Source: Exiguobacterium sp. RIT594
GTDB lineage: Bacteria; Bacillota; Bacilli; Exiguobacteriales; Exiguobacteriaceae
Assembly: GCF_003339585.1 (NCBI RefSeq)
Contig: NZ_QPKF01000001.1
Location: 1,426,001 to 1,490,000, forward strand
Direction: 5' to 3'
Length of the DNA stretch: 64,000 nucleotides
In this document: in pieces, positions 17,030 through 26,954 of the stretch
Numbering within the stretch: the first letter of the stretch is position 1
How the letters are laid out: each line of letters opens with the position of its first letter
Position numbers and translations under genes: made by a program
Notes under the pieces: model-generated
Told to the model about the DNA's origin: nothing
The model's input: the letters and a program-made list of their open reading frames with translations, nothing else
The model's database searches: none

Positions 17030-17224
17030 ATGACAAGCCAACATCTATTGACTTTAGCGATCGAAGCAAAACGAAGTGAATTGTATCATCAAGCGGATCG
17101 GTCTAGTTTCACCTCCCCGCATGTTTTAAAACTGAGTCATGAACTGGATTTATTACTCCTTGAATACACTCGCTTCGTCCAAAAATATACCTATCCGTCT
17201 TCAAATGAATCTGTTTTAGGATAA
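17030..17224 (+). CDS. Spo0E-like aspartyl-phosphate phosphatase
   Basis: 64 residues. The Spo0E family signature is near the middle: an N-terminal helix with the pattern LLTLAIEAKRSELYHQA and a second helix with VLKLSHELDLLLLEYTRF, containing the S-x-E-L-D core. Such peptides dephosphorylate Spo0A~P or related response regulators. AGGGAGGA lies 5 bases before the ATG, so the true gene is shorter than the open frame. In an organism without visible sporulation genes the target may be another response regulator. Confidence 0.8.
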   Translation: MTSQHLLTLAIEAKRSELYHQADRSSFTSPHVLKLSHELDLLLLEYTRFVQKYTYPSSNESVLG

Positions 17225-17259
17225 TTGGATGAAAGCTACAGACCATATATACGAATGAG

Positions 17260-17298
17260 AAAAAGCCGTCGATGGATCAATCCGTCGACGACTTTTTC
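17260..17298 (+). terminator. Terminator of the Spo0E-like gene
   Basis: AAAAAG-CCGTCGA ... TCGACG-CTTTTT stem. Confidence 0.8.
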
Positions 17299-17648
17299 GT
17301 GTTTCTTCTATATAATGCGGTCAATTCATCTTTTTTAATCGAGCTTTACATTCGATTCATTGAAAAAATACTTTACTTCCGTCCAGTTACTCTCTTTTCA
17401 GTCTTTCTTTGAGCCTTAAGTTCGGGGAATAGTTAGAATATTTCCTCATTACTATGTCTAAAGTCCTACTCTCCCTTTAATTTACCAAGCATTATGACCT
17501 AGACGTGACAAAACAGGCATTTTTGCAATCTGTTTGTCATACTAGCCCGGTTTGTAACTTGAATGACTCCGACCTGTAAACGCACAACCCTGAATTGCCG
17601 TGTAAAGTAGGAACAGTAAACACAGCATATGTCAGGAGGACATCAATA
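17299..17648 (+). promoter_or_regulatory. 350-base leader/promoter region of the SH3/3D gene with an inverted repeat
   Basis: No coding frame is credible here. The region is AT-rich and contains an imperfect dyad TGACAAAACAG / CTGTTTGTCA at 17506-17539 with a 13-base loop, 110 bases before the gene. I see no convincing -35/-10 pair or WalR box. Confidence 0.35.
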
Positions 17649-18554
17649 ATGAAAAAAGCAGTTTTCGCTGCAGGTCTTGCAGCAACGGCTCTATCAGTAG
17701 GATTCGCCCAAGAGACAGAGGCTGCCTCAGAGACGGTAACAGTAAATACAGCGGTATTAAATGTACGCACAGCACCTACAACGGCATCAGCGGATGTAGG
17801 TAACGTATATAAAGGTCAAAAATTAAATGTCGAAGGACGTTCTGGTGCATGGATTCAAACAAACATCAATGGCCAAAAACGTTATGTACACGGCGCATAC
17901 ACTTCAGCCGGCTCTTCATTCGACTTTAAAAAAGCTACAGTCACTACGGCAGTATTAAACGTTCGTTCGCAACCTACTACAAACTCTAAAGACGTTGGCA
18001 ACTTGTATAAAGGTCAGTCCGTTAACGTAGAAAACAAAGTCGGTGCTTGGATCAAAACAACAATCGACGGAAAAACTCGTTACGTACACAGCGCTTATAC
18101 AACTTTAGCAGGTTCAACAGCAAAAGCTCCAGCTGTTAAAGCTCCAGCAGCTAAACCAGCAGCACCTGTTGCTAAAGCGGCTCCAAAAGCAGCAGCTAAA
18201 CCAGCTGCAGCAACAAAACAAACAACAGCAGCTAAATCAGGTACAAAAGTTACAATGAATGTTTCTGCGTACACGACTGATCCATCAAACAACGGTAGCC
18301 GCCTTTACAACGGTCGCGCATTGACTGCCAGCGGTTATGATGTTACAAATACGATCACGTACAATGGTATGCGTATCGTTGCAGCATCAGCTCAATACCC
18401 AATTGGTACACGCATGCACATCTCAGGTATCGGTGAAGCCATCGTACTTGACCGTGGCGGCGCTATCCAAGGTAACAAACTCGACCTTCTCGTTGGTTCA
18501 CAACAAGAAGCACTCAACTGGGGACGTCAAAACGTCACTGTTACTGTCTACTAA
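17649..18554 (+). CDS. Secreted cell-wall protein: two SH3b domains and a C-terminal 3D domain
   Basis: 301 residues. Signal peptide 1-26 (cut near TEAA). Two SH3b repeats follow at about 28-80 and 96-152, each with VLNVR and GAWI(Q/K)T cores that bind peptidoglycan. Residues about 160-205 are a low-complexity Ala-Lys-Pro linker. The C-terminal 3D domain (about 210-301) has ..DRGGAIQGNKLDLLVGS.. with the conserved aspartates of MltA-like lytic transglycosylases, as in B. subtilis YocH. It probably remodels peptidoglycan. AGGAGGA lies 8 bases before the ATG. Codons end in A or T much more often than in neighbours (gca, aca, gta), suggesting high expression. Confidence 0.9.
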   Translation: MKKAVFAAGLAATALSVGFAQETEAASETVTVNTAVLNVRTAPTTASADVGNVYKGQKLNVEGRSGAWIQTNINGQKRYVHGAYTSAGSSFDFKKATVTTAVLNVRSQPTTNSKDVGNLYKGQSVNVENKVGAWIKTTIDGKTRYVHSAYTTLAGSTAKAPAVKAPAAKPAAPVAKAAPKAAAKPAAATKQTTAAKSGTKVTMNVSAYTTDPSNNGSRLYNGRALTASGYDVTNTITYNGMRIVAASAQYPIGTRMHISGIGEAIVLDRGGAIQGNKLDLLVGSQQEALNWGRQNVTVTVY

Positions 18555-18569
18555 TTTCAAACACAAACA

Positions 18570-18604
18570 ACCTGCCGGGCGTGATCGCCTGGCAGGCTTT
18601 TTTG
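18570..18604 (+). terminator. Terminator of the SH3/3D gene
   Basis: CCTGCC-GGGC ... GCC-TGGCAGG stem followed by TTTTTT. Confidence 0.85.
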
Positions 18605-18608
18605 TGTC

Positions 18609-20375
18609 TTACGAAACGGGTGAAACGTGGCCGGATTGTAGTTCATACATTTTTTTATACAATCCGTTCTTTTCAATCAACGTCTGATGGTTCCCTTGTT
18701 CGACGACTTCCCCCTGATGCAGGACTAAAATTAAATCCGCATCCTGGATTGTCGACAACCGGTGGGCAATCGCAATCGTCGTTCGCCCTTGCCGCATGCG
18801 TTTTAAGGCGACTTGCACTTTTTCTTCCGTTTCCGTATCAATCGAACTTGTTGCTTCGTCGAGAATCAGGACTTTCGGATCTCGCGCCATCGTCCGGGCA
18901 AACGAGACCAACTGGCGTTCCCCGGCAGAAAACGTCGCTCCCCGCTCTGCGACCGGACTGTCATATTGCTCGTCCAACTGATTGATGAAGCCATCCGCTT
19001 GGACAAAACGGGCTGCTTCCTCGACTTTTTGGAACGGAATCGAAGGATCGAATAAGCGGATGTTATCGGCGACACTTCCAGTAAACAGGAATGAATCCTG
19101 TAACACCAGTCCGACATGACGCCGCAGTTCGTCTTCCGGCAATTGTTCGAGCGGTTGCCCGTCAATCAAGATCCGACCCGACTGATAGGAATAAAAACGC
19201 ATCAGGATATTGATAATCGAACTCTTCCCGCTGCCGGTCTGACCGACCAGGGCAACCGTCTGCCCTTTCTTCGCTTCAAACGAAATCCCTTTTAAAACTT
19301 CCTTCTCTCCGTCATAACTGAAGCGGACGTTATCAAAGACGATATGTCCTTCTGTAATATCAGCGTCACCCGCAATCGTCTTCGCAGGTTCCGGTTCATC
19401 CGTATCGAGTACTTTAAAGACACGGTCCGCCGAGACGACAGCCTGTTGGAATTCAGACAGACGTTGCATGATTTGCTGAACCGGTTGGAAAATCCGCTCC
19501 ATGTAACTGATAAAGGCATAAACGACCCCGACCTGGACCGTTTGTGAAAACGACAGGACTCCGAAGTACGTAATCAAGGACGCAATCGTCAGCGCTAACA
19601 TCAACTCGATGATTGGCCGAAGCAGCCAGCTGTCGAGCTTCAGGTTCTTGTAACGCCCGTTCTGATGGGCGATGTTCGTCTCTTCAAATTCCGCCATCAA
19701 CCGTTTTTCCTGGCGAAATTGTTGAATGATTGCCATTCCGTTGATCGATTCATTCAGCTGTCCGTTAATCTTCGACAACAAATCCCGGACTTCAGCGTAA
19801 TATTTCGTTGAATAACGGCGGTAAATCCAGATGATGAAATAAAACAGCGGTAACAGGACTAACGCAATCGTCGCGAGGCGCGGTTCGAGCAAGTAAAGGA
19901 ACAGATAGGTTCCAATCAGTTGCACCCCGCTTTGGACGAACGTCGACAAGACACCGATATACAGTTCTTTGATGGCTTCCGTATCGTTTGTGATCCGTGA
20001 CACAAGTACGCCAGCCGGTGTCCGGTCAAAGTAACCGAGCCGTAAGTGCATGACGTGACGAAACACATCAATCCGGAGCCGTTGAATGACTTTTAAGGCA
20101 ATCTTTTGGAACTCAAACGCCTGCAGATAATCGACGATGATCCCTGTCGTATGCAACAGCAAGTACACCCCGAACAATAACACCACTTCCTGCACCGGAT
20201 AGTTGCCGACCGCGACATAATCGTCGATGAAAATCTTGACGAGATACGGACCGCCGAGCTTTGCTCCGGTTGTCACGAGCAACAGTAAAAAGGCAACTAA
20301 CACCTGTTTTTTAAACGGTTTGACGAATCCCAGCAATCGTCGCAAGACCGCTTTTTCATTAATATCATGATTCAA
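18609..20375 (-). CDS. ABC exporter half-transporter, catalytic-site subunit (BmrD/YheH-like)
   Basis: 588 residues: six-helix membrane domain (about 1-330) and nucleotide-binding domain. Walker A is GQTGSGKSS, Walker B ends in LILDEATSSID with a proper catalytic Glu, and the signature is a deviant FSAGERQ. It starts at TTG 20375 inside the end of the upstream gene, with GGGAGGTGG 5-6 bases before; no nearby ATG fits. Together with the partner it should form a heterodimeric multidrug exporter of the BmrCD/YheIH type in the cytoplasmic membrane. Confidence 0.87.
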   Translation of the reverse strand: MNHDINEKAVLRRLLGFVKPFKKQVLVAFLLLLVTTGAKLGGPYLVKIFIDDYVAVGNYPVQEVVLLFGVYLLLHTTGIIVDYLQAFEFQKIALKVIQRLRIDVFRHVMHLRLGYFDRTPAGVLVSRITNDTEAIKELYIGVLSTFVQSGVQLIGTYLFLYLLEPRLATIALVLLPLFYFIIWIYRRYSTKYYAEVRDLLSKINGQLNESINGMAIIQQFRQEKRLMAEFEETNIAHQNGRYKNLKLDSWLLRPIIELMLALTIASLITYFGVLSFSQTVQVGVVYAFISYMERIFQPVQQIMQRLSEFQQAVVSADRVFKVLDTDEPEPAKTIAGDADITEGHIVFDNVRFSYDGEKEVLKGISFEAKKGQTVALVGQTGSGKSSIINILMRFYSYQSGRILIDGQPLEQLPEDELRRHVGLVLQDSFLFTGSVADNIRLFDPSIPFQKVEEAARFVQADGFINQLDEQYDSPVAERGATFSAGERQLVSFARTMARDPKVLILDEATSSIDTETEEKVQVALKRMRQGRTTIAIAHRLSTIQDADLILVLHQGEVVEQGNHQTLIEKNGLYKKMYELQSGHVSPVS

Positions 20376-22122
20376 GCGTTCCACCTCCCTGTTCGACGAG
20401 TGATTCGAGTTGCTGACGGTCGTAGGTTTCTTTATACCAACCGTCACGGGCAAGCAATTCATCGTGTGTTCCCCGTTCAATGATGCGACCCGCATCAAGG
20501 ACGATGATCTCATCGGTATGCGAAACCGCCGACAGACGGTGGGCGACAATGATTTGTGACTGTTCGTTATCCTCCGTCCGGAAGTGTTCGATGATCGCTT
20601 CCTCCGTCTTGGCATCAACCGCCGACAAGGCATCATCTAATACCAAAATCGGACAATCGGCAAGTAACGCCCGGGCAATCGAAATCCGTTGTTTCTGACC
20701 CCCGGATAATGTGACACCCCGCTCCCCGACCATCGTCGCATACCCTTCGGTAAAACCGAGAATATCCTCGTGAACGGCAGCAATCCGTGCAGCTTCCATG
20801 ATTTCTTCCATCGATGCATCCGGTTTCGCAAAGGCGATATTATCAGCAATCGAAGCAGAGAATAGGAAATGATCCTGCGGAACGATTGCGACCTGTTTGC
20901 GGACCGTTTCCCGCGTCAATTGTTTGACGTCCTGTCCGCCAATCGCAATCGAACCGTATTTGACATCGTATTCGCGTGATAACAGGCGAACGAATGTCGA
21001 TTTCCCGGCACCGGTCCGACCAACGATTCCAAGTGTCCGACCGGGTGTCAATGTCACATGAATGTTCTCAAGCACAGGTTGTGTCTCATATACAAACCGA
21101 TCAATCGCGACTTGTAAATCAGCGGATGCAACCGTCGTCGCCGCTTCTTTCGCATCCTTGATTTCCGGTTCGATTGCAAGCATCCGTTCGATCCGGTCAT
21201 ACGAAGCCCGTCCCCGTTCGACGATATTGAACAACCAGCCGAACGCAAGCATCGGCCATGTCAGTAATCCTAAATATGTAGTGAAGGACACGATGTCCCC
21301 GATCCGGATTTCCCCTTGCTGTAATAAATACGCGCCGTATCCGACGGCAATGATATAAGATAAGCCGACCAAACCGAAAATCGTCGGATCAAATAAGGCA
21401 TCGATTTTCGCGACCCGGCGGTTTTTTTGAACGACATCGTCAGATAACGAAGTAAACGTTCCGACATCCGACTCGACTTCCCCTGTTGCTTTTAAAACCC
21501 GGACTCCGCTGACGCTTTCTGCGACCTTGTCATTCAAATCCGAAAAAGCTTCCTGCGCATCGTGGAATCGGGAGTGCAGCATCTTCCCGTACCGTGACGT
21601 TAAATAAACCATCAGCGGCATCGGTAACAACGAAACAAGCGTCAGTTTCCAACTGATTGTCGTAATCATCGTGATGATGACGAAACTGCCCATCGTCACG
21701 GAATCGACGAGTGTCAAAATACCGGCTCCTGCCGTCATCGAGACGGCTTGTACATCATTCGTCGCATGCGCCATCAAATCCCCGCTGCGGTACTTCTTGT
21801 AAAATGATTGATCCAGGTCCGAAAAATGACCATAGAGTTGACTGCGCAACAACCGGCCGAGCCGGATCGACGCTCCAAAGATGTAAAACCGCCAAAAATA
21901 ACGAATCACATAGGTCGATACCCCGATCAACACCAGTGTCGCGACCAGTTTCCATAAATCATTTTTCGTCAAACTGCCTTCGCTCAGTCCGTTGACCGTC
22001 GAGCCGATCACTTTCGGCGGAATCAGTTCCAGTCCGGCAACAAAAATTAAAGCAATGATGCCTAAACTGTATGCTTTCCATTCGAGTCGGAAAAACCAAC
22101 TCAGTTTCCTGAAGACTCCCAT
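20365..22122 (-). CDS. ABC exporter half-transporter, degenerate-site subunit (BmrC/YheI-like)
   Basis: 585 residues: membrane domain then NBD. Walker A is GRTGAGKST, the signature is a canonical LSGGQKQR, but Walker B is LVLDDALSAVD, with Asp instead of the catalytic Glu. This asymmetry is known from BmrC and other heterodimeric exporters, where one of two ATP sites is inactive. The downstream partner gene overlaps it by 11 bases. GGGGGGAC precedes the ATG at 22122. Unlike bmrCD in B. subtilis, I see no leader peptide upstream. Confidence 0.88.
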   Translation of the reverse strand: MGVFRKLSWFFRLEWKAYSLGIIALIFVAGLELIPPKVIGSTVNGLSEGSLTKNDLWKLVATLVLIGVSTYVIRYFWRFYIFGASIRLGRLLRSQLYGHFSDLDQSFYKKYRSGDLMAHATNDVQAVSMTAGAGILTLVDSVTMGSFVIITMITTISWKLTLVSLLPMPLMVYLTSRYGKMLHSRFHDAQEAFSDLNDKVAESVSGVRVLKATGEVESDVGTFTSLSDDVVQKNRRVAKIDALFDPTIFGLVGLSYIIAVGYGAYLLQQGEIRIGDIVSFTTYLGLLTWPMLAFGWLFNIVERGRASYDRIERMLAIEPEIKDAKEAATTVASADLQVAIDRFVYETQPVLENIHVTLTPGRTLGIVGRTGAGKSTFVRLLSREYDVKYGSIAIGGQDVKQLTRETVRKQVAIVPQDHFLFSASIADNIAFAKPDASMEEIMEAARIAAVHEDILGFTEGYATMVGERGVTLSGGQKQRISIARALLADCPILVLDDALSAVDAKTEEAIIEHFRTEDNEQSQIIVAHRLSAVSHTDEIIVLDAGRIIERGTHDELLARDGWYKETYDRQQLESLVEQGGGTLES

Positions 22123-22204
22123 ACAAGTCCCCCCTTTTTAAATCGATTGAGTATTTCTAATAGTCTCACATTTTAGATTAGCCATCTTCCTAAAAAATAG
22201 CAAA

Positions 22205-22232
22205 CAAAAGGAGACCAAATTGGTCTCCTTTT
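22205..22232 (-). terminator. Terminator after yneF
   Basis: AAAAGGAGACCA / TGGTCTCCTTTT, a perfect 12-base stem. Confidence 0.85.
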
Positions 22233-22240
22233 ACAAGTCG

Positions 22241-22471
22241 TTATTTTTTCGGTGATTTCATTGAACCACTCATTGAACGCATCACTTGGTTGACTTTCTT
22301 TTGTGATGGCTTTTGACCCATTTGCATCATCAATGTCTTAATCATATCTTCGTTGATTGGTGGGTTTTGCTCCAAATAGTTCATCATGTATCGACGAGCG
22401 ATATAAAAACCAAGGGCGACACCAGCTACCAAGCAAAGAAGGGCAATTAAAATCCAAATCCATGTAGCCAA
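22241..22471 (-). CDS. yneF: UPF0154 membrane protein YneF
   Basis: 76 residues. One N-terminal membrane helix (about 4-26) then a basic cytoplasmic tail with [34 protein letters not shown], the conserved core of UPF0154. The place after tkt matches B. subtilis. Function is unknown. Confidence 0.92.
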   Translation of the reverse strand: MATWIWILIALLCLVAGVALGFYIARRYMMNYLEQNPPINEDMIKTLMMQMGQKPSQKKVNQVMRSMSGSMKSPKK

Positions 22472-22543
22472 GTTGCTTCCTCCTCTAACTTCAAACGTCG
22501 CTTTTTACTATACTATAATTTAAAGCCTTTGCATAGATAATGC

Positions 22544-22577
22544 AAAAAAAAGGTGCGCGCGTTTGCGCACCTTTTTT
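22544..22577 (-). terminator. Terminator of tkt
   Basis: AAAAAAAGGTGCGC ... GCGCACCTTTTTT stem. Confidence 0.85.
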
Positions 22578-22579
22578 CA

Positions 22580-24550
22580 TTAACCGAGTTGCTTGACTGT
22601 GTTCAAGACATTTTCGACAGACATGCCGTACTCTTTTAACAGAAGATCTCCAGGAGCCGAAGCACCAAAGCGATCGATTCCGATGACTTGGCCTTCTGTT
22701 CCTACATATTTATACCAACCGAGTGAAGCACCGGCTTCAATCGCAAGACGCTTCGTGATACGTTTTGGCAAAACTGATTCTTTGTATTCTGCTGATTGGG
22801 CTTCAAACAATTCCCATGATGGAAGTGAAACGACAGCTGCCGTTTCGCCGAGTTCTTTTTGTGCTTCAACTAATAGATGCACTTCAGAACCTGTTCCCAT
22901 TAAGATTGTATCTGCTTTGTCGATGTCACCTGCGATGACGTATCCGCCTTTTTCAGCGCCTTCAACCGTCGTACCTTCAAGTTCAGGTAATCCTTGACGT
23001 GTCATGACGAGAAGTGTCGGTTTGTTTGTTGATTGAACGGCTGTTTTCCATGCGGCAATCGTTTCTTTTCCATCTGCCGGACGGTAAACTGTCAAGTTCG
23101 GCATCGCACGGAAACTCATTAAGTGTTCAACCGGCTCGTGTGTCGGACCATCTTCACCAACAGCAATCGAGTCATGTGTCAGGACGAAGATCGACTGGAT
23201 ACCCATCAACGCTGCTAAACGAACTGCAGGACGGAGGTAATCCGAGAAGACGAAGAATGTCGCACCGTAAGGAATGACACCACCGTGTAACGCCATACCG
23301 TTGACCGCTGCTGCCATTGCGAACTCACGCACACCAAACCAGATGTTACGGCCGCTTGGATCGATGTCGAAGTCTGCTTCGCCTTTGAGCATCGTGTTGT
23401 TTGATCCTGCTAAGTCAGCTGATCCACCGAAGATCGATGGGATGTTTTTCGCAAGAGCGTTTAAGACTTCACCACTTGTCTGACGTGTTGCTTTTTTCGA
23501 TGTCAGATCATATGTCGGAAGGTCTGCTTCCCAGTTGCTTGGCAATTCGTTATTGATTGCTTGTACAAGTTCAGCATGCAATTCCGGATGCGCCGTTTTG
23601 TATTGTTCCATTTTCTCAGTCCATGCCGCTTCCGTATCAGCGCCACGTTTTTCGATGCGCTCTTCGAACAAGTCTTTAACTTCTTCCGGTACGTAGAATT
23701 CTTCGTGATCCCAAACGTAGCTTGCTTTCGTCAACTTAATTTCCGCATCTCCGAGTGGTGCACCGTGTGAAGCCGATTTACCTGATTTGTTTGGTGAACC
23801 AAATCCGATGACTGTTTTTACTTCGATCAATGTCGGTTTTGTTGTTTCAGCTTTTGCTGCTTCGATTGCTTTTGAAATCGAATCAAGATTCGTACCGTCT
23901 TCGACACGGATGACTTGCCAATTGTATGCTTCAAAACGTTGTTGAACGTTTTCCGAGAATGATTTATCGAGATCGCCGTCAAGCGAGATATCGTTTGAAT
24001 CATACAGAACAACCAATTTACCGAGACCTAAATGTCCAGCGAGTGAAGCGGCTTCTGCCGAAACACCTTCCATTAAGTCACCGTCTCCGCAAATCCCGTA
24101 TGTGAAGTGATCAACGACGTTTAACTCGTCACGGTTGTATTTCGCTTCCAAGTGACGTTCTGCCATCGCCATACCGACAGCCATCGCGATGCCTTGTCCG
24201 AGTGGACCAGTCGTCGCATCGACACCTGCTGTGTGACGGTATTCCGGGTGACCCGGTGTTTTTGAGTTCCATTGACGGAATGACTTCAAGTCATCCATCG
24301 CGAGATCATAACCTGATAAATGGAGGAGTGAGTAGAGAAGCATTGAACCGTGTCCTGCTGAAAGTACAAAACGGTCACGGTTGAACCATTCTGGATTTTT
24401 AGGGTTGTGGTTCATATGATCCGCCCATAATGTAAATGCCATCGGTGCTGCACCCATCGGCATTCCCGGGTGACCCGAGTTCGCTTTTTGTACTGCATCA
24501 ATTGATAAGGTACGAATCGTATTTACTGCTAATAATTCTACTGTTGTCAT
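22580..24550 (-). CDS. tkt: Transketolase
   Basis: 656 residues, family length. It moves two-carbon units between sugar phosphates in the pentose phosphate pathway, using thiamine diphosphate and a divalent metal. Visible features: [12 protein letters not shown], thiamine diphosphate motif [20 protein letters not shown]...VLYDSN near residues 150-185, and the pyrimidine-domain [19 protein letters not shown]. The start at 24550 fits homologues ([18 protein letters not shown]); an in-frame TTG at 24559 has better SD spacing (AGAGAGG, 9 bases) and is an alternative. It lies in the conserved ynzC-tkt-yneF order. Confidence 0.95.
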   Translation of the reverse strand: MTTVELLAVNTIRTLSIDAVQKANSGHPGMPMGAAPMAFTLWADHMNHNPKNPEWFNRDRFVLSAGHGSMLLYSLLHLSGYDLAMDDLKSFRQWNSKTPGHPEYRHTAGVDATTGPLGQGIAMAVGMAMAERHLEAKYNRDELNVVDHFTYGICGDGDLMEGVSAEAASLAGHLGLGKLVVLYDSNDISLDGDLDKSFSENVQQRFEAYNWQVIRVEDGTNLDSISKAIEAAKAETTKPTLIEVKTVIGFGSPNKSGKSASHGAPLGDAEIKLTKASYVWDHEEFYVPEEVKDLFEERIEKRGADTEAAWTEKMEQYKTAHPELHAELVQAINNELPSNWEADLPTYDLTSKKATRQTSGEVLNALAKNIPSIFGGSADLAGSNNTMLKGEADFDIDPSGRNIWFGVREFAMAAAVNGMALHGGVIPYGATFFVFSDYLRPAVRLAALMGIQSIFVLTHDSIAVGEDGPTHEPVEHLMSFRAMPNLTVYRPADGKETIAAWKTAVQSTNKPTLLVMTRQGLPELEGTTVEGAEKGGYVIAGDIDKADTILMGTGSEVHLLVEAQKELGETAAVVSLPSWELFEAQSAEYKESVLPKRITKRLAIEAGASLGWYKYVGTEGQVIGIDRFGASAPGDLLLKEYGMSVENVLNTVKQLG

Positions 24551-24716
24551 GTTCGTCAAAACAATCATCCTCTCTCTTTTTCACAAATTCCTCCTCATTT
24601 TAGCATACCCAGAAATGTGATACAACTTTTCTAAATAGTATGTCACATTGAAATGAATGCGCTCTCTATTGCCGTTTTCTTGGCACTTTCGTGATACATA
24701 TTACGAACGTTTCATC

Positions 24717-24759
24717 AAAAAAAGCTACGCCACTCATCCCAATGAGTGACATAGCTTTT
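24717..24759 (-). terminator. Terminator of ynzC
   Basis: AAAGCTA-TCACTCAT ... ATGAGTG-TAGCTTT stem with a T-run on the minus strand. Confidence 0.85.
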
Positions 24760-24763
24760 GTCA

Positions 24764-25000
24764 TTATTGTTTGTTCCGTTCTTCTTCTTGTGCTTGCTTC
24801 AGTTTTTCAGGTGTTACGTCGGTTCCTTCTTCATCGACAATCTTGATGCCCATCATCTGATTTTTGAACGAACCACGGAATGCTTCTAGATAAGCCGTCC
24901 GTAATTCTTTTTGCTCCGCTGTTTCCGCATCCGTCAGCGGTTCGACTTTTGATTTATTGGCTAATTCGTTAATCCGGTCTAATTGTTCTTGTGATAACAT
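24764..25000 (-). CDS. ynzC: DUF896 protein YnzC
   Basis: 78 residues. The helical hairpin start LSQEQLDRINELANKSKVEP and AEQKELRTAYLEAFRGSFKNQ are the DUF896/UPF0291 signature. In B. subtilis ynzC is part of the SOS-induced yneA-yneB-ynzC operon; here a terminator lies between yneB and ynzC, so it may also be read alone. AGAGGG is 6 bases before the ATG. Molecular function unknown. Confidence 0.9.
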   Translation of the reverse strand: MLSQEQLDRINELANKSKVEPLTDAETAEQKELRTAYLEAFRGSFKNQMMGIKIVDEEGTDVTPEKLKQAQEEERNKQ

Positions 25001-25064
25001 GATATCCCTCTTTCTGTTGACTCAAAGCTGAGCTTTCAATAGTAATCTTACTGTAAAAGACACG

Positions 25065-25113
25065 AAAAAAAAAAGCAAGTTTGATGCGCCGCTGAGGCAT
25101 CAAACTCGCTTTC
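25065..25113 (-). terminator. Terminator of yneB
   Basis: AAGC-AGTTTGATGC ... GCATCAAACT-GCTT stem with ten T on the minus strand. Confidence 0.88.
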
Positions 25114-25773
<660 letters not shown>

Positions 25774-25812
25774 TCACACCCCTGTTCGTTCTTTGACAAC
25801 TTTTACAGTTTG

Positions 25813-26100
25813 TCACTGTTGCGCGATTGGTACAACGATTTTGTTTTTCGAAATGACATGAGTCGTCTTCAGTTCATTATTCTCGATCAACCACTCGACA
25901 TATTCCTGATCGGTCATCGATCCGTCATTGTAGACTTCGGCGACCTGTTCGACGGTCGCGTTTTGATCGACCGTGACAGAAGCCGTCAAGAGTTGTTCAA
26001 CCTTCTCGTCCGGTCGAGGCGTTAAGAGAAAAAGAATGAAAGCAAGGCTGAGCGTATAAAAAACAATGGAAAAGGCATGGGTACGAATCGTATGCATCAT
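25813..26100 (-). CDS. yneA: SOS cell-division suppressor YneA
   Basis: 95 residues: a short N-terminal tail, one membrane helix (about 10-25), and an extracytoplasmic part that resembles a worn LysM domain (VDQNATVEQVAEVYND ... ISKNKIVVPIAQQ). YneA delays septation during SOS. Position divergent from lexA and LexA boxes in between fix the assignment. Start at ATG 26100 with GGAGGG 7 bases upstream. The LysM glycines are mostly absent, so glycan binding may be weak. Confidence 0.82.
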   Translation of the reverse strand: MMHTIRTHAFSIVFYTLSLAFILFLLTPRPDEKVEQLLTASVTVDQNATVEQVAEVYNDGSMTDQEYVEWLIENNELKTTHVISKNKIVVPIAQQ

Positions 26101-26143
26101 GATAAATCCCTCCAATTAAAAATGTTTTAGAATAGATGTTCTC

Positions 26144-26157
26144 GGAACAATTGTTCG
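26144..26157. promoter_or_regulatory. LexA box 1 (yneA-proximal)
   Basis: GAAC-AATT-GTTC with G/G flanks, the Gram-positive SOS box. Confidence 0.85.
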
Positions 26158-26176
26158 CATAACTCATCTTAAACCA

Positions 26177-26190
26177 AGAACCGGTGTTCG
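26177..26190. promoter_or_regulatory. LexA box 2
   Basis: GAAC-CGGT-GTTC, midway between yneA and lexA. Confidence 0.85.
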
Positions 26191-26215
26191 GTCAACACAA
26201 AATGTCGAACAATTG

Positions 26216-26229
26216 TTTGTACGCTCATT
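26216..26229. promoter_or_regulatory. LexA box 3 (lexA-proximal)
   Basis: CGAAC-AATT-GTTTG, one mismatch; its right end overlaps the lexA -35 element. Confidence 0.75.
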
Positions 26230-26255
26230 TGTTCTATGTTATAGTGATTTTAGAA
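26227..26255 (+). promoter_or_regulatory. lexA promoter
   Basis: TTGTAC, 17-base spacer, TATAGT; overlapped by LexA box 3, giving autoregulation. Confidence 0.65.
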
Positions 26256-26309
26256 ACATGTATTCCTATAACCTTCAAAAAACCAATCCGGAAAGAGGTG
26301 GCAATTCAT

Positions 26310-26924
26310 ATGCGGAAAATGTCGAAACGACAACAAGAAATCCTTGACTACATCGTTGCTCAAGTGAAACTGAAAGGGTATCCACCTTCAGTTCGTGAAA
26401 TCGGTGAGGCTGTTGGTCTTGCTTCAAGCTCAACGGTACACGGTCATTTGGATCGTCTAGAAAAACGCGGACTGATTCGCCGTGACCCAACTAAGCCACG
26501 TGCGATTGAGATATTGCTTGATAAAACTGATGAAGATCATGAAGCCATCGTGCACATTCCCGTCATCGGGAAAGTAACGGCTGGTTTTCCAATCACAGCC
26601 ATCGAAAACATTGAAGAGCATTTCCCGCTTCCTGCCCATTACGTCGGGAACGAAAATGTCTTTATGTTGACGATTGATGGTGAGTCGATGATCAACGCAG
26701 GTATTCTAGACGGTGACCGGGTCATCGTTCGTCAGCAAAACACAGCAGAGAATGGTGAAATCGTCGTTGCTATGACCGAAGATAGCGAAGCGACCGTCAA
26801 ACGGTTCTTCTTAGAAGATCAACAAGTACGTCTCCAACCAGAAAATGATTCGATGGACCCGATGTATTTCGATAACGTCTCGATTCTTGGCAAGGTCATC
26901 GGCGTATATCGGACGATCCACTAA
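26310..26924 (+). CDS. lexA: LexA repressor
   Basis: 204 residues. N-terminal winged helix ([43 protein letters not shown]), autocleavage site Ala-Gly in VTAGFPI, and catalytic Ser (DGESMINAG) with Lys (ATVKRFF). RecA filaments trigger self-cleavage and open the SOS regulon. AGAGGTGG lies 8 bases before the ATG at 26310; the frame upstream has no site. Divergent from yneA. Confidence 0.97.
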   Translation: MRKMSKRQQEILDYIVAQVKLKGYPPSVREIGEAVGLASSSTVHGHLDRLEKRGLIRRDPTKPRAIEILLDKTDEDHEAIVHIPVIGKVTAGFPITAIENIEEHFPLPAHYVGNENVFMLTIDGESMINAGILDGDRVIVRQQNTAENGEIVVAMTEDSEATVKRFFLEDQQVRLQPENDSMDPMYFDNVSILGKVIGVYRTIH

Positions 26925-26930
26925 GCGAGG

Positions 26931-26953
26931 GACCAGCTCAGCTGGTCTTTTTT
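26931..26953 (+). terminator. lexA terminator, directly before the next start codon
   Basis: GACCAGC-TCA-GCTGGTC followed by six T and C, then ATG at 26955. GAGG at 26927-26930 would lie about 7 bases from that ATG if the hairpin is looped out. Confidence 0.8.
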
Positions 26954-26954
26954 C

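Noticed and set aside
18736-18985. Plus-strand open frames opposite the ABC exporter genes
   Set aside because: They mirror conserved NBD codons on the other strand and have no SD or family resemblance.
22123-22240. Leader peptide before the BmrCD-like genes, as found upstream of bmrCD
   Set aside because: No short frame with an SD lies between the yneF terminator and the ABC start.
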